Positions 1 to 9,529 are shown, counted from the stretch's first letter. The stretch: 64,000 bases of DNA from Pseudomonas sp. GGS8 (GCF_024168645.1 NZ_JALJWF010000001.1:6327501-6391500); one strand, 5' to 3'. Program-made: numbers and translations. Notes: generated by a model not told the origin, from the sequence alone.

Positions 1-1782
1 AGCCCCAACATGTGGACGCTGATCGGCCTCGGCACCGCGGCGGCCTTCCTCTATAGCCTTGTCGCCACCCTGACACCCGGCCTGTTTCCAGCCACCTTCA
101 TGATGGACGGCCGGGTTGGCGTGTACTACGAAGCAGCGGCGGTCATTATTTCCCTGACGCTGCTCGGGCAGATACTGGAACTCAAGGCGCGCTCGCAAAC
201 CTCGGCCGCGATCAAATCACTGCTCGGCCTGGCGCCCAAGACCGCGCGCAGGATCAACGCCGATGGCAGCGAAGCGGACATTCCCCTGAGCCATGTGCAC
301 AGCGGCGACACCTTGCGCGTGCGCCCCGGCGAGAAGGTCCCGGTCGATGGTGTGGTGTTGCAGGGCGAAAGCGCGGTGGACGAGTCCATGCTCACAGGCG
401 AGCCAGTCCCCGTGATGAAACGCCCTGGTGACGGGCTGATCGGCGCCACCCTCAATACCCACGGCAGCCTGGTGATGCAGGCGCAGAAGGTGGGCTCAGC
501 GACCGTGCTTGCGCAAATTGTGCAGATGGTGGTCCAGGCACAACGCTCCAAAGCACCGATGCAACGCCTGGCGGACGTGATTGCTGGCTACTTCGTAATG
601 GTCGTGATCGCCATTGCCGTCCTGACTTTTGTCGGCTGGGGGTTGTGGGGGCCGCAACCGAGCTGGGTGTTCGGCCTCATCAATGCAGTGGCGGTGCTGA
701 TCATCGCCTGCCCGTGTGCCCTCGGCCTGGCCACACCGATGTCGGTGATGGTCGCCACCGGCAAGGCGGCCAGCAGCGGCGTGCTCTTCCGGGATGCGGC
801 GGCGATCGAAAACCTGCGCAAGATCGACACCCTGATCGTGGACAAGACCGGCACCCTTACCGAAGGTCGTCCAGCATTCCACAGCGTCGAACCTGCGCCT
901 GGTTACAAAGCTGACGAGGTACTGCGCCTGGCCGCCAGCCTCGACCAGGGCAGCGAGCACCCGTTGGCCCACGCCATCGTCGAACGTGCACGCGCCAATG
1001 GCTTGGTGTTGAGCACAGCGCAGACGTTCGAGTCGGCGTCAGGGATCGGCGTGCGCGGCCAGGTCGACGGGCACCGTGTTCAACTGGGCAACACCGCCCT
1101 GATGGCAGAAGCCGGCATCGCCCTGGAAGCCTTGCAACCTCAAGCCGAGCAACTGCGCAGCGACGGCACCAGCATCATGTACCTGGCCGTGGATGGCGTG
1201 CTCGCGGGATTGCTCGCCGTCGCCGACCCGATCAAACCCACCACCCGGCTCGCTGTCGAACGCCTGCAGGCCGACGGCGTGCGGGTGATCATGGCGACCG
1301 GAGACGGTCTCACCACTGCCCGTGCCGTCGCCCGCCAACTGGGTATCGAAGAAGTCCATGGCGAGGTCAAGCCACAGGACAAGGAACGCCTGGCCGCCGG
1401 ATTGCAGGAACGCGGGCACCGTGTGGCAATGGCCGGCGACGGCATCAACGACGCCCCGGCCCTGGCCCGTGCCGACGTCGGCATCGCCATGGGCACCGGC
1501 ACCGATGTCGCGATGAACAGCGCTCAAGTCACCCTGGTCAAGGGCGACCTGCTCGGCATTCTGCATGCCCGCAGCCTGTCGGTGGCAACCGTACGCAACA
1601 TGCACCAGAACCTGGCCTTTGCCCTGGCCTACAACGCCATGGGCATCCCCCTCGCCGCCGGGTTGTTCTACCCGTTGACCGGGCATTTGCTGTCCCCGCT
1701 GGTGGCGGCACTGGCCATGAGCGTGAGCTCTGCTTCAGTGGTGTTTAACGCCTTGCGCCTGCGCCGGGCCACGATTGACTGA
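1..1782 (+). CDS. copA: Copper-translocating P1B-type ATPase, 3' part (N-terminus outside window)
   Basis: This is an inner-membrane pump that exports copper(I) using ATP. The frame is open from base 1, so the N-terminal metal-binding domains and first membrane helices lie outside the window. Counting from base 1 the visible order is the actuator loop (LTGEPVPV near residue 131), the CPC metal-binding motif in a membrane helix (237-239), the phosphorylated Asp in [11 protein letters not shown] (D281), the P1B-specific SEHPLA motif (near 318) and [11 protein letters not shown] in the hinge. Two C-terminal membrane helices follow. CPC plus SEHP identifies the P1B-1 (Cu) class. A second copper locus, copR/copS and a cupredoxin, lies about 11 kb downstream. 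Confidence 0.93.
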   Translation, partial: SPNMWTLIGLGTAAAFLYSLVATLTPGLFPATFMMDGRVGVYYEAAAVIISLTLLGQILELKARSQTSAAIKSLLGLAPKTARRINADGSEADIPLSHVHSGDTLRVRPGEKVPVDGVVLQGESAVDESMLTGEPVPVMKRPGDGLIGATLNTHGSLVMQAQKVGSATVLAQIVQMVVQAQRSKAPMQRLADVIAGYFVMVVIAIAVLTFVGWGLWGPQPSWVFGLINAVAVLIIACPCALGLATPMSVMVATGKAASSGVLFRDAAAIENLRKIDTLIVDKTGTLTEGRPAFHSVEPAPGYKADEVLRLAASLDQGSEHPLAHAIVERARANGLVLSTAQTFESASGIGVRGQVDGHRVQLGNTALMAEAGIALEALQPQAEQLRSDGTSIMYLAVDGVLAGLLAVADPIKPTTRLAVERLQADGVRVIMATGDGLTTARAVARQLGIEEVHGEVKPQDKERLAAGLQERGHRVAMAGDGINDAPALARADVGIAMGTGTDVAMNSAQVTLVKGDLLGILHARSLSVATVRNMHQNLAFALAYNAMGIPLAAGLFYPLTGHLLSPLVAALAMSVSSASVVFNALRLRRATID

Positions 1783-1863
1783 GCACATTGCTGACAGCCA
1801 AGAAGCGGTTTCACTACACTGATCCAGCCTTGCCCCCCACTCCATCACAAAAGCCCGATAACG

Positions 1864-2655
1864 ATGAAAACCATAAAAAGCACATTGCTGCTCAGTGGCC
1901 TGCTGGCGCTATCCTGCGGCGCTCAGGCAGAGCAAAGCCCTTCGCACCTGGACACCGTCCTGCAACAAGGCCAACTGCGCGTTTGCACCACAGGCGACTA
2001 CAAACCCTATACCTTCAAAGGTGAAGACGGCGAATACTCGGGCATCGACATCGCCATGGTCCGCTCGCTGGCCGACAGCCTCGGCGCGAAGGTCGAGTGG
2101 GTCCAGACCACCTGGAAAACCCTGATGCCTGACATGCTCGCGGGCAAATGCGACATCGGCGTCGGCGGCATCTCCGTGACCCTGGAACGCCAGAAAAAAG
2201 CCTTCTTCAGCACCACCCTGGATGTCGACGGCAAAATCCCGCTGGTGCGCTGTGAAGATCAGGCGAAATACCAGACCCTCGAACAAATCAACCAGCCTTC
2301 GGTTCGCCTGGTCGAACCGGCCGGCGGCACCAACGAAGCCTTCGTCCACGCCTTCCTGCCCAAGGCGCAATTGCAGCTGCACGACAACGTGACCATCTTC
2401 CAGGAACTGCTGGAGAAGAAGGCTGACGTGATGATTACCGATGCATCGGAAGCGCTGTATCAGCAGAAACTCAAACCGGGATTGTGCGCGGTCAACCCGA
2501 CGCAATACATGCAGTATGGGGAGAAGGCTTATCTGCTGCCGCGCGATGACATCAGCTGGAAGATGTATGTCGATCAGTGGCTGCATCTGGCCAAGGTGAC
2601 GGGGAATTACCAGAAAATTCTGGGTCAGTGGATAGCGACACCACAAGCCAAATAG
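1864..2655 (+). CDS. PheC-like cyclohexadienyl dehydratase / periplasmic solute-binding protein
   Basis: The 263-residue protein has a Sec signal peptide (about residues 1-22, ending GAQA) followed by a family-3 solute-binding fold. The motifs RVCTTGDYKPYTF, GISVTLERQKKAFFS, GGTNE and DNVTIFQELLEKKADVMITDA resemble the periplasmic cyclohexadienyl (arogenate/prephenate) dehydratase PheC of P. aeruginosa, which forms phenylpyruvate or phenylalanine. It could instead bind an amino acid for an ABC transporter, but no permease or ATPase gene is adjacent. The gene stands alone after copA with an 81-base gap. Confidence 0.75.
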   Translation: MKTIKSTLLLSGLLALSCGAQAEQSPSHLDTVLQQGQLRVCTTGDYKPYTFKGEDGEYSGIDIAMVRSLADSLGAKVEWVQTTWKTLMPDMLAGKCDIGVGGISVTLERQKKAFFSTTLDVDGKIPLVRCEDQAKYQTLEQINQPSVRLVEPAGGTNEAFVHAFLPKAQLQLHDNVTIFQELLEKKADVMITDASEALYQQKLKPGLCAVNPTQYMQYGEKAYLLPRDDISWKMYVDQWLHLAKVTGNYQKILGQWIATPQAK

Positions 2656-2680
2656 TCCGCCAGTTGCCGCGACACATTCC

Positions 2681-2717
2681 CTGTAGCAGCCTGCGTCCGG
2701 CTGCGCAGCAGTCGTCG
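2681..2717. repeat. REP-like palindrome
   Basis: The segment beginning CTGTAGCAGCCTGCGTC and running through CCGGCTGCGCAGCAGTCG can fold on itself and has the look of an intergenic REP element of fluorescent pseudomonads (GCAGCCTGCG / CGGCTGCGCAGC). It sits just after the PheC-like gene. Confidence 0.5.
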
Positions 2718-2735
2718 CGGAGCATCAGGCAAATC

Positions 2736-2767
2736 ACGCAACGGCGAAAACACCCAAGCCGTTGCGT
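2736..2767. terminator. Possible bidirectional hairpin terminator
   Basis: Perfect 10-base arms ACGCAACGGC and GCCGTTGCGT are separated by 12 bases between the convergent PheC-like gene and the small lipoprotein gene. There is no clear U-tract, so termination is inferred from position and stem strength. Confidence 0.4.
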
Positions 2768-2773
2768 CATTCC

Positions 2774-2971
2774 TTAGTCGTGCAGCAAGCCCGAGCTGTA
2801 CTCATTAAAGCTGTTGCCGATGGCGCTCCCACCAAAGTTCACCTTGTTGGGGTTATGGCCGTCGAATTGTTGGCAGCCGTCTGAAAAGCAGGAACTGGTG
2901 CTCACACCCGAACAGGCGCTCAAGAGCAAAGCACCAACGATTAGCATGGCTTTGAAGAGGTTCGAGATCAT
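2774..2971 (-). CDS. Small lipoprotein of unknown function
   Basis: The 65-residue product begins MISNLFKAMLIVGALLLSAC, a signal peptide ending in a lipobox (LSAC), so the mature protein should be lipidated at that Cys. It continues with a short Ser/Asn/Gly-rich tail containing two further Cys (SSCFSDGCQQF). The start at 2971 is preferred over an upstream in-frame Met (3007) because AGGAAACAGAAAA lies immediately before it. I do not recognise the family. Small lipoproteins of this kind are common in Pseudomonas. Confidence 0.7.
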   Translation of the reverse strand: MISNLFKAMLIVGALLLSACSGVSTSSCFSDGCQQFDGHNPNKVNFGGSAIGNSFNEYSSGLLHD

Positions 2972-3455
2972 TTTTCTGTTTCCTGTGGGCTGGTGGTGTG
3001 ACAGCACGGTCTTAGGTGGTCATCCTATGCCACACGGCCGCCACACTTGATGAAACATTGCTGAGCGACAGCGTTGGTTCAGCATTTGCGTCCGCTCAAT
3101 GGCGGCTTTGTGCGGGAGACTTTGGGGTCTGCCGGGTTCCTGGTTTCCCGGTCTTGCAGACCCGCGCACAGCTGCCACCGCGTCGATTGGGGCGCTGCTT
3201 TTTCCTTCCGTTTTCGCTGGAGGACATCCGGTAGATCAAATAGGGCATATAAACATTCACTCGATATTTCAATTTTTTCCAAAGGCGGAAAATTTCCCGG
3301 GGTGAGAGCTTTATGCTCGCCTATACTAAAAAGATTGAATAGTGCCAGCGAGCGCATTTAACAAGATATTGAAATTTAAAAGTTTAGATATCCTTGGGAG
3401 TTGCTGGTTAAAAACATTTTCCTGTGATGATTTGGTGTCGTGACGAGGATTTGAT
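2972..3455. other. Intergenic region with a long hairpin, then AT-rich DNA
   Basis: No convincing gene is seen. The first part carries a strong hairpin (3109-3170, listed separately). From about 3230 to 3455 the sequence becomes AT-rich and probably holds the promoter of the hemerythrin gene. Short open frames here overlap the hairpin on both strands and look spurious. Confidence 0.6.
3109..3170. repeat. Long imperfect intergenic hairpin (REP-like)
   Basis: Nested arms TGTGCG/CGCACA, GGGTCTGC/GCAGACCC and CCGGG/CCCGG pair across a 62-base segment to give a near-continuous stem. It resembles the larger dispersed intergenic repeats of P. fluorescens genomes; copy number cannot be judged from this window. 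Confidence 0.55.
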
Positions 3456-3914
3456 ATGAACGTCTTGTTGAAAGAACTTCAGGCCTATCATCATGAAGTG
3501 GCCATGAAAATTACTCAGATCAAAGAGTTGCTGAGGAAAATGAGACATGAATCCGATGGGACTGATGACTGCAAGTCGTTGTTCGCGATGCTGGAAGCCT
3601 TGCATGGTGATGCAGAACGACACCACCATGAAAATGAAGAACTTATTCGGCTGGCCTTGCTAGAGACTGAGGCGCCGATCCACCAACGGGTCAAGGATAT
3701 CGAGCGAGATCATCAGGCATTTGGGCGCATTGCTGGACAGCTGAAGATGTTGAAGGACACAACTCAGGAAACGAGAGTAATTGCTGACACTATCGATGAC
3801 TTCATCAAAAAATATTACGATCATATGGACGCCGAGGAAAATATTTTCTTTCCGGCGGCAGATAAGTGGCTGTCAGACGACCAGTGGCAGGAAGTCAAGA
3901 ATCAATGGCATTAA
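3456..3914 (+). CDS. Hemerythrin-domain protein
   Basis: This 152-residue cytoplasmic protein has the His/Glu spacing of a non-haem di-iron hemerythrin domain: YHHEV near residue 11, ERHHHENEE near 55, ERDHQAF near 79 and YYDHMDAEENIFFP near 120. Such proteins bind oxygen or nitric oxide or store iron; the precise role here is unknown. The start is preceded by GAGGATTTGAT. The gene is a monocistron in an AT-rich patch beside the C58 protease gene, suggesting accessory DNA. Confidence 0.8.
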   Translation: MNVLLKELQAYHHEVAMKITQIKELLRKMRHESDGTDDCKSLFAMLEALHGDAERHHHENEELIRLALLETEAPIHQRVKDIERDHQAFGRIAGQLKMLKDTTQETRVIADTIDDFIKKYYDHMDAEENIFFPAADKWLSDDQWQEVKNQWH

Positions 3915-4296
3915 TTGGAAGTCACCGTACACTTTCAAAATTTAGCTGCTACTTAGTACTGACCTCACTAAGTAATTACGCGAACACCACATATTAACTC
4001 ACAGGGGCGTCCGTATATCGACGGCTCCTCGTTGCAAGTCCCTTCGCTTTGGCGCCTGTGCTGACTACACAAAGATCCAAGGCTATTTACCAAAAGAAAA
4101 ATGGGGACAAATTCACTTACTCGTGCCAAACCTTCCAATTCCTCCCGTTCCCGTGCTCACTCTCTAGACTCGCCTAAGCTCCACAAGCTCAATCCTGCCC
4201 CCCCACCTCCCAGCCTCACCCACGCCTATAAAAAAGTATAAAAAATGGACTGATTTGGGACTAATTTATTTACTCACCACCTTTAAAACGCGACTT
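3915..4296. other. Intergenic region between hemerythrin and C58-like genes
   Basis: No gene is seen. The stretch mixes AT-rich runs with pyrimidine-rich DNA. Two related motifs, AAAATGGGGACAAATTCACTTAC near 4100 and AAAATGGACTGATTT followed by GGGACTAATTTATTTAC near 4245, resemble the GGGGACA-type borders seen beside mobile or REP-transposase-type elements. No transposase remains. Confidence 0.4.
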
Positions 4297-4860
4297 TCAG
4301 TGAATATCAAGCGAAAAAACTTGAAAATGAGTATATGTATTTTCATACTCATGAACAATAAAACTGGCCATTTCCGAGTGCAGATCAACTTCTTCATTAT
4401 AGCTTCCATTGTTGGCATCATAAAATCGTCCTGAACGACGATTATAGGCAACAACATGCCCCCTATCTCCAGCAACTAAAGGATTTTGCAACCACACAAT
4501 ACTTTCGTCGTACAAGGCAATAGTAAACGAAGCAAAAAGATTGCCAAACGATAGAACATTGGCCGGCACAGGTACCACCTGATTAATATTTGAATATAAT
4601 GCTTGGGCCATCGCAACCAACGTTTGCAGTGTAATGCCACCGCCAGCCATCATATTTCCAGCATTTTGCATTTGATTTAGTCGGTTGGCACTTCCAGGCC
4701 CATACGCAGCCAACGCACCATCTGCGACAGATTGAAACATTACATCTTCGCAGTCGTTTGCTAGCCAATGGATTGATAGGGAAAAACACACACCCATATT
4801 ATTCGGCGCAGGAAGCGGACCAATAAATAGTGCTTGGTTGCAGGGTTGAATCTCAATCAT
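4297..4860 (-). CDS. Putative C58-family (YopT/AvrPphB-type) cysteine protease
   Basis: The 187-residue protein shows the C58 papain-like layout. The nucleophile region is GVCFSLSIHWL (C25, compare GVC..L...W in YopT/AvrPphB). The His region is RGHVVAYN (H135), and 13 residues on comes the Asp in GRFYDANNGSY (D148, compare FFDPNxGE). It has no signal peptide and is about the size of a bare catalytic domain. C58 members include type III effectors and modules of large toxins. AAAGGAGC lies 6 bases before the ATG. Base composition is clearly more AT-rich than the flanking core genes, suggesting horizontal transfer. No chaperone, secretion or immunity gene is recognised next to it. Confidence 0.6.
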   Translation of the reverse strand: MIEIQPCNQALFIGPLPAPNNMGVCFSLSIHWLANDCEDVMFQSVADGALAAYGPGSANRLNQMQNAGNMMAGGGITLQTLVAMAQALYSNINQVVPVPANVLSFGNLFASFTIALYDESIVWLQNPLVAGDRGHVVAYNRRSGRFYDANNGSYNEEVDLHSEMASFIVHEYENTYTHFQVFSLDIH

Positions 4861-5132
4861 CTGATAGCTCCTTTATCATCAAGCATACGTCCTGCTTTAC
4901 ATTACTATTCCGCTTAAAGCCTCATTATCCAAATCAAAAAATGTCAATTTTACACCCTCAATGTCTTGAGGCTAGTCAGAAACTCGGCATTTTCAAGAAC
5001 ATGCGAGTGCGAAGACAAAAAATATTCTTTGCCTATCCCAACGCAAGTTCGACGGCCTTACAGCCCCCTCTCCGCCCCGACAGACATTCCTGATAAACTT
5101 CCCACTCCTCGCCTCACACACCCAGATGCCCA

Positions 5133-6134
5133 ATGCTCCCATCATTTGCTCCAAACTCTGTGCCAGCCCTCTCCCGCCGCTTTAGCGTCGCCCCGATGAT
5201 GGATTGGACCGACCGCCACTGCCGCTTCTTCCTGCGCCTGCTCTCCAAGCACGCCCTCCTCTACACCGAAATGGTCACCACCGGCGCGCTCCTCAATGGC
5301 GATCACGAGCGCTTCCTGCGTCACAACGAAGCTGAACACCCACTCGCCCTGCAACTCGGTGGCAGTGTCCCGCTGGACCTGGCCGCCTGCGCCCGCATGG
5401 CCCAGGACCACGGTTACGACGAGGTAAATCTAAACGTCGGCTGCCCGAGTGATCGGGTGCAGAACAATATGATCGGTGCGTGCCTGATGGGGCATCCGCA
5501 GTTGGTGGCTGATTGTGTGAAGGCGATGCGTGATGCGGTGTCGATTCCGGTGACGGTGAAGCATCGGATCGGGATTAATGGGCGGGACAGTTACGAGCAG
5601 TTGTGTGATTTCGTTGGCACGGTTCGGGATGCCGGGTGCACGAGTTTTACGGTGCATGCGCGGATTGCGATTCTGGAGGGGTTGTCGCCGAAGGAGAACC
5701 GTGACATTCCGCCTCTGCGTTATGACGTGGCGGCGCGGTTGAAGGCGGATTTTCCGGAGCTGGAGATTATTCTCAACGGCGGGATCAAGACGCTGGAGGC
5801 TTGTCAGGAGCATTTGCAGACGTTCGACGGTGTGATGCTGGGCCGTGAGGCGTATCACAATCCTTATGTGATGGCTGAGGTGGATCAGCAGCTGTTCGGC
5901 AGCACGGCGCCAGTGATCAGCCGGGCTGAGGCGCTGGCGCAGTTGCGGCCTTATATTGCCGAGCATCTGCTGGCGGGTGGCGCGATGCATCACATTACTC
6001 GGCATGTGCTGGGGCTGGGCACCGGGTTTCCGGGGGCGCGCAAGTTTCGGCAGTTGTTGTCGGTGGATATTCACAAGGCTAAAGAGCCGTTGGCGTTGCT
6101 GGATCAGGCGGCAGAGTTGTTGGAGGGACGTTAA
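5133..6134 (+). CDS. dusA: tRNA-dihydrouridine(20/20a) synthase DusA
   Basis: This FMN enzyme reduces U20/U20a in the D-loop of tRNA using NADPH. The TIM-barrel shows VAPMMDWTDRHCR at the FMN site, the catalytic Cys in MIGACLMG (C117) after NVGCPSDRVQNN, VKHRIGI and NGGI. The C-terminal helical domain carries GLxxGxPGARKFR. These motifs and 333 residues fit DusA rather than DusB or DusC. It is a single gene; a hairpin at 6197-6217 follows. Confidence 0.95.
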   Translation: MLPSFAPNSVPALSRRFSVAPMMDWTDRHCRFFLRLLSKHALLYTEMVTTGALLNGDHERFLRHNEAEHPLALQLGGSVPLDLAACARMAQDHGYDEVNLNVGCPSDRVQNNMIGACLMGHPQLVADCVKAMRDAVSIPVTVKHRIGINGRDSYEQLCDFVGTVRDAGCTSFTVHARIAILEGLSPKENRDIPPLRYDVAARLKADFPELEIILNGGIKTLEACQEHLQTFDGVMLGREAYHNPYVMAEVDQQLFGSTAPVISRAEALAQLRPYIAEHLLAGGAMHHITRHVLGLGTGFPGARKFRQLLSVDIHKAKEPLALLDQAAELLEGR

Positions 6135-6496
6135 TCCCTCATTGCTCGTTTGTAGGCTTCGCGCGTGGGTGTCCGCGCTCTGTCTCGTTAGAAAATGGCC
6201 GCTTTGAAATGGCGGCCGTCACTTGTTCGGCCCGAGCGCTCAAAGGTCTAATACGCAAACCGGCCAGGCCAAATCGGTAAGTATTGAGGATATGACTCAA
6301 GGCCGCTCGGCACGCTAACCGTCACCTCCATTGAACCTGCACCCCATTTCAGCATCGTATTTACCGAGACCCTGCCCCGCCTTTCAAACATCCGTTTTCA
6401 GGATGTTGCCGCTGGGGCCTTCGATACGTACATGCACCCTTGAGTGGCTGTCAGCGCTCGGGTAATGTCATTAGACCCATAGGACAGAGCACGCCC
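6135..6496. other. Intergenic region between dusA and tal
   Basis: No gene is seen. A hairpin GGCCGC/GCGGCC (6197-6217) may end dusA transcription, and a 7-base inverted repeat AACATCC/GGATGTT (6387-6407) lies about 90 bases upstream of tal, in a position where it could be regulatory. Confidence 0.4.
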
Positions 6497-7423
6497 ATGA
6501 CTTCCAAGCTGGAACAACTCAAACAAATGACCACCGTGGTTGCCGACACCGGCGACTTCGAAGCAATCGCTCGCGTTAAGCCCGTGGACGCTACCACCAA
6601 CCCTTCCCTGCTGCTTAAAGCGGCAGCCATTCCCGGTTATGCCGAGTTGCTGAACGCTTGCGTCAGCGACTGCAAGGGCGATGTAGGCCTGGCCAGCGAC
6701 CGTTTTGGTGTGGCGGTGGGGCAAGAGATTCTGAAGGTGATTCCTGGCCGTATCTCCACTGAGGTGGATGCGCGCCTGTCGTTCGACACTGACGCCGTAT
6801 TGAAGTGTGCGCACCGTCTGATCGACTTGTACGAAAAAGCCGGCATTGGCCGTGACCGTGTGCTGATCAAGATCGCTTCCACCTGGGAAGGCATTCGCGC
6901 TGCCGAGAAACTGGAAAAGGAAGGCATCCAGACCAACCTGACCTTGCTGTTCTCTTTCGCTCAGGCGGCGGCGTGTGCTGACGCAGGGGTTTTCCTAATT
7001 TCGCCGTTCGTAGGCCGCATCTACGACTGGTACAAGAAGGCCACCGGCAACGACTACACCGGCGCGGATGATCCGGGCGTACAGTCGGTGACGCGTATCT
7101 ACAACTACTACAAGGCCAATGACTACAAAACTGTAGTGATGGGTGCCAGCTTCCGTAATCTGAATCAGATCGAACAGTTGGCCGGTTGTGATCGGTTGAC
7201 CATCAGCCCGGATCTGCTGGAGAAGCTGGCGGCGGATACCGGCAAGCTGGAGCGCAAATTGGCGCCGGGGCATGCCGGTGAAACGCGTCTGAGCTTGAAT
7301 GAAGCGCAGTTCCGTTGGTTGTCCAACGAGGATGCGATGGCGACCGAGAAGCTGGCTGAGGGCATTCGTCAGTTTGCTCGGGACCAGGAGAAGCTTGAGG
7401 CGTTGTTGCAGGCCAAGCTGTGA
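6497..7423 (+). CDS. tal: Transaldolase
   Basis: Transaldolase moves a dihydroxyacetone unit between sedoheptulose-7-P and glyceraldehyde-3-P in the non-oxidative pentose phosphate pathway. The 308-residue protein carries [14 protein letters not shown] near the N-terminus and the Schiff-base lysine in [11 protein letters not shown] (K125), then TLLFSFAQA and SPFVGRI. The start at [10 protein letters not shown] is chosen over an upstream Met because it is the family N-terminus. A strong terminator follows. In P. aeruginosa tal is followed by the same STAS/phosphatase pair in the same relative orientation. Confidence 0.95.
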   Translation: MTSKLEQLKQMTTVVADTGDFEAIARVKPVDATTNPSLLLKAAAIPGYAELLNACVSDCKGDVGLASDRFGVAVGQEILKVIPGRISTEVDARLSFDTDAVLKCAHRLIDLYEKAGIGRDRVLIKIASTWEGIRAAEKLEKEGIQTNLTLLFSFAQAAACADAGVFLISPFVGRIYDWYKKATGNDYTGADDPGVQSVTRIYNYYKANDYKTVVMGASFRNLNQIEQLAGCDRLTISPDLLEKLAADTGKLERKLAPGHAGETRLSLNEAQFRWLSNEDAMATEKLAEGIRQFARDQEKLEALLQAKL

Positions 7424-7441
7424 TTTGAGTTAGCTGGATGC

Positions 7442-7479
7442 AAAAAGGGCGAACCTTGATGGGTTCGCCCTTTTTTTTG
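7442..7479 (+). terminator. Rho-independent terminator of tal
   Basis: Stem GGGCGAACC / GGGTTCGCCC with a short loop is followed by eight T residues. It is preceded by AAAAA, so it may also serve the convergent rssC gene. Confidence 0.9.
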
Positions 7480-7529
7480 CGTTTTGTTTGGGTATTGGCT
7501 TCGTGCTGGAAGGTGTGGTGATTGTTATG

Positions 7530-7562
7530 GCGCCTTGGCGGGCAAGCCCGCTCCCACAGGGA
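7530..7562. repeat. REP-like element
   Basis: The sequence GGCGGGCAAGCCCGCTCCCACAGG is the very common Pseudomonas intergenic palindrome (GCGGGC..GCCCGC) and lies between tal and rssC. Confidence 0.6.
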
Positions 7563-7589
7563 ATTGTGGTGGGGCCCGGCTTCAGGGAA

Positions 7590-8072
7590 TCAGTGGCGCT
7601 CCAGCGCATTCACCAGGTCATGAAACGCCTCACGGTTGGAGTCGTTCAAGCCCATGAGGATTTTGTGCGCTTCGAGGACTTTGACCCGCACGACTTCTTC
7701 GGACTGGTCCTGGTCTGGCAGGTCGGTCAGGCATTCAGGGCATGGGATGGGGCGGTCAACGATGTTGAACACTTGCTCGAAGCCCATGGACTGCAGCAGA
7801 CGGGTGATGTCTTCGTGGGTGGTGACGACGGTCGGCAGCAAGCCGACTTTTTGCCGCGACAGGATCGACAGCTTGGCCAGCAGGCCCAGGGTGGTGCTGT
7901 CGATGCTGCGGGTTTCGGTCAGGTCGATCACGATGGCGTTGAAATTCAACGCAGTGAAGATCCGCTCAATAGTCGCATCCAACGCCGAACACAGGGTCAG
8001 GCGAACTTCACCGACGAACTTCAGGACGAAGGTGCCGTCCTGCTCGGCGAACTGGATTCTACCGGTACTCAT
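7590..8072 (-). CDS. rssC: STAS-domain anti-sigma-factor antagonist (RssC-like)
   Basis: The 160-residue protein begins with a STAS domain: GEVRLTLCSALD, then IVIDLTETRSIDSTTLGLLAKL, which holds the phosphorylatable Ser/Thr region typical of SpoIIAA-like antagonists. A C-terminal extension of about 50 residues contains CPEC. In Pseudomonas this protein partners the adjacent RssB phosphatase/response regulator. The stop of rssB and the start of this gene overlap as TAATG, so the two are translationally coupled. The gene name follows P. aeruginosa PA2797 as I recall it. Confidence 0.85.
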   Translation of the reverse strand: MSTGRIQFAEQDGTFVLKFVGEVRLTLCSALDATIERIFTALNFNAIVIDLTETRSIDSTTLGLLAKLSILSRQKVGLLPTVVTTHEDITRLLQSMGFEQVFNIVDRPIPCPECLTDLPDQDQSEEVVRVKVLEAHKILMGLNDSNREAFHDLVNALERH

Positions 8073-9253
8073 TAAAGATTCCTGCTCAACACCAACAGGG
8101 CGATATCATCCGGCATCTCCCCTAGCGTGGCCAATCCAAAAACCTGGCGCAGACCATCCAGGCTGCCGCCCGCCGCTTTCACCCGTTGAGGCAAAGCAGC
8201 TTCTTTATCTTTGAGTGTGGGTTCTGGCAAAAGGTCCAGAATGCCATCAGACATCAGCGTCAGGCTGAATACCGGTGGCAGCTCCAGTACGTGGTCTTCG
8301 TAGGTAGCTTCATTGAAGAGGCCCACCGGCAGACCGCGCCCTTCCAGGTAACGAACACTGTCTGGCGTGTACAACACAGGCAACGGCAGATGACCGCCGA
8401 TGCTATAGGTCAACAAACCTGTCTCCTCGTCGATGACTCCACCGACCATTGTGACGTGTTTGCCCAGCTTACAACTGATCAGGCCCCGGTTGATATGACC
8501 AAGGACTTCTGAAGGTTTGAATTCCGGCAATGTGCCGTTGCGCTTGGATTCGAACAGCAAGCGCGTGGTCATGAACTTCAACAGCACGGTGACGAAGGCT
8601 GAAGAGGCGCCATGACCGGAAACATCGGCCAAATAGAAGGCTACCCGACGCTCGTCGACCCGAAAGTAGTCGACGAAATCGCCCGACAGATACAGCGACG
8701 GGATGATCTGGTGCGCAAACTGGAACTCGTCGATGGTCCAGGGGCTGACCGGCAGCATGTTCATCTGCACCTGGCGACCGGCGTTCTGGTCTTCCTGGAG
8801 CAGGTTCAGGCTGGCTTCGAGCTCGCGGTTGGCCTTTTCCAGCTTCTCGCGGTAACGCTGGTTTTCCAGCAGCAGACGCGCACGATCCAGGGCACGGCGC
8901 ACGGAGTGCTCGAGTACGGCGAGATCTTCGAGAGGCTTGATCAGGTAGTCCGCTGCGCCCAGGCGCAGGGCCTCGACGGCGTCGTTCATCACGCCGGCGC
9001 CCGAAACCACGATTACCGGGGTTTGCGGCGACAGCTCGGTGATCTGGCGAATGAGTTCGAGTCCGCCCATCTGCGGCATGCGCAGATCGCAGATGACCAA
9101 GTCGGGCTTGTCTTGCTCGAATACCTGAAGACCCTGCTGGCCATTGCTGGCCTGCAGGACACTGAAACCACTGTCTTCCAAGTAGGCCGCGAGGCTCGCG
9201 CGCACTACTTCGTCATCATCGATTATCAGCAGCGTGGCACTGGTTTTTGGCAT
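8072..9253 (-). CDS. rssB: Response regulator with PP2C-type phosphatase domain (RssB-like)
   Basis: The 393-residue protein has an N-terminal receiver (LLIIDDDEVVRAS; phospho-acceptor Asp in LVICDLRMPQ), a coiled-coil linker (about 130-175) and a C-terminal PP2C/SpoIIE phosphatase domain (DFVDYFRVDE, YLADVSGHGASSAF, MSDGILDLLPE). It probably dephosphorylates the STAS partner encoded immediately downstream. RssB in Pseudomonas influences RpoS-dependent general stress control. The start MPKTSATLLI is preferred to an upstream Met (9313) because it is the usual receiver N-terminus, although no strong Shine-Dalgarno is visible. Confidence 0.88.
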   Translation of the reverse strand: MPKTSATLLIIDDDEVVRASLAAYLEDSGFSVLQASNGQQGLQVFEQDKPDLVICDLRMPQMGGLELIRQITELSPQTPVIVVSGAGVMNDAVEALRLGAADYLIKPLEDLAVLEHSVRRALDRARLLLENQRYREKLEKANRELEASLNLLQEDQNAGRQVQMNMLPVSPWTIDEFQFAHQIIPSLYLSGDFVDYFRVDERRVAFYLADVSGHGASSAFVTVLLKFMTTRLLFESKRNGTLPEFKPSEVLGHINRGLISCKLGKHVTMVGGVIDEETGLLTYSIGGHLPLPVLYTPDSVRYLEGRGLPVGLFNEATYEDHVLELPPVFSLTLMSDGILDLLPEPTLKDKEAALPQRVKAAGGSLDGLRQVFGLATLGEMPDDIALLVLSRNL

Positions 9254-9529
9254 GTGGGCAAACGGCGCCAGAATTAGGTTGGCGTAGCAGGCTGGGCATT
9301 TGGCCCTGCACACACTACTGGATTCGCTTTCTAGCCTCTCTGCTGCACCGTTTTCGAGCGTTTGCCCTACTCACTGTTCCACCAGAGGTGCCCTTCTAAG
9401 GCGCAGACGGTACTCCCATCCGCGAGGCGTTTCAAGCTCACGCCGATGGTCGCTTGACGTCTTTACTTGTCAAATCACCGAGAGTTATAAGAACAGGCAA
9501 AACCGTAACCCAAAGGAAGGATCGAGCCC

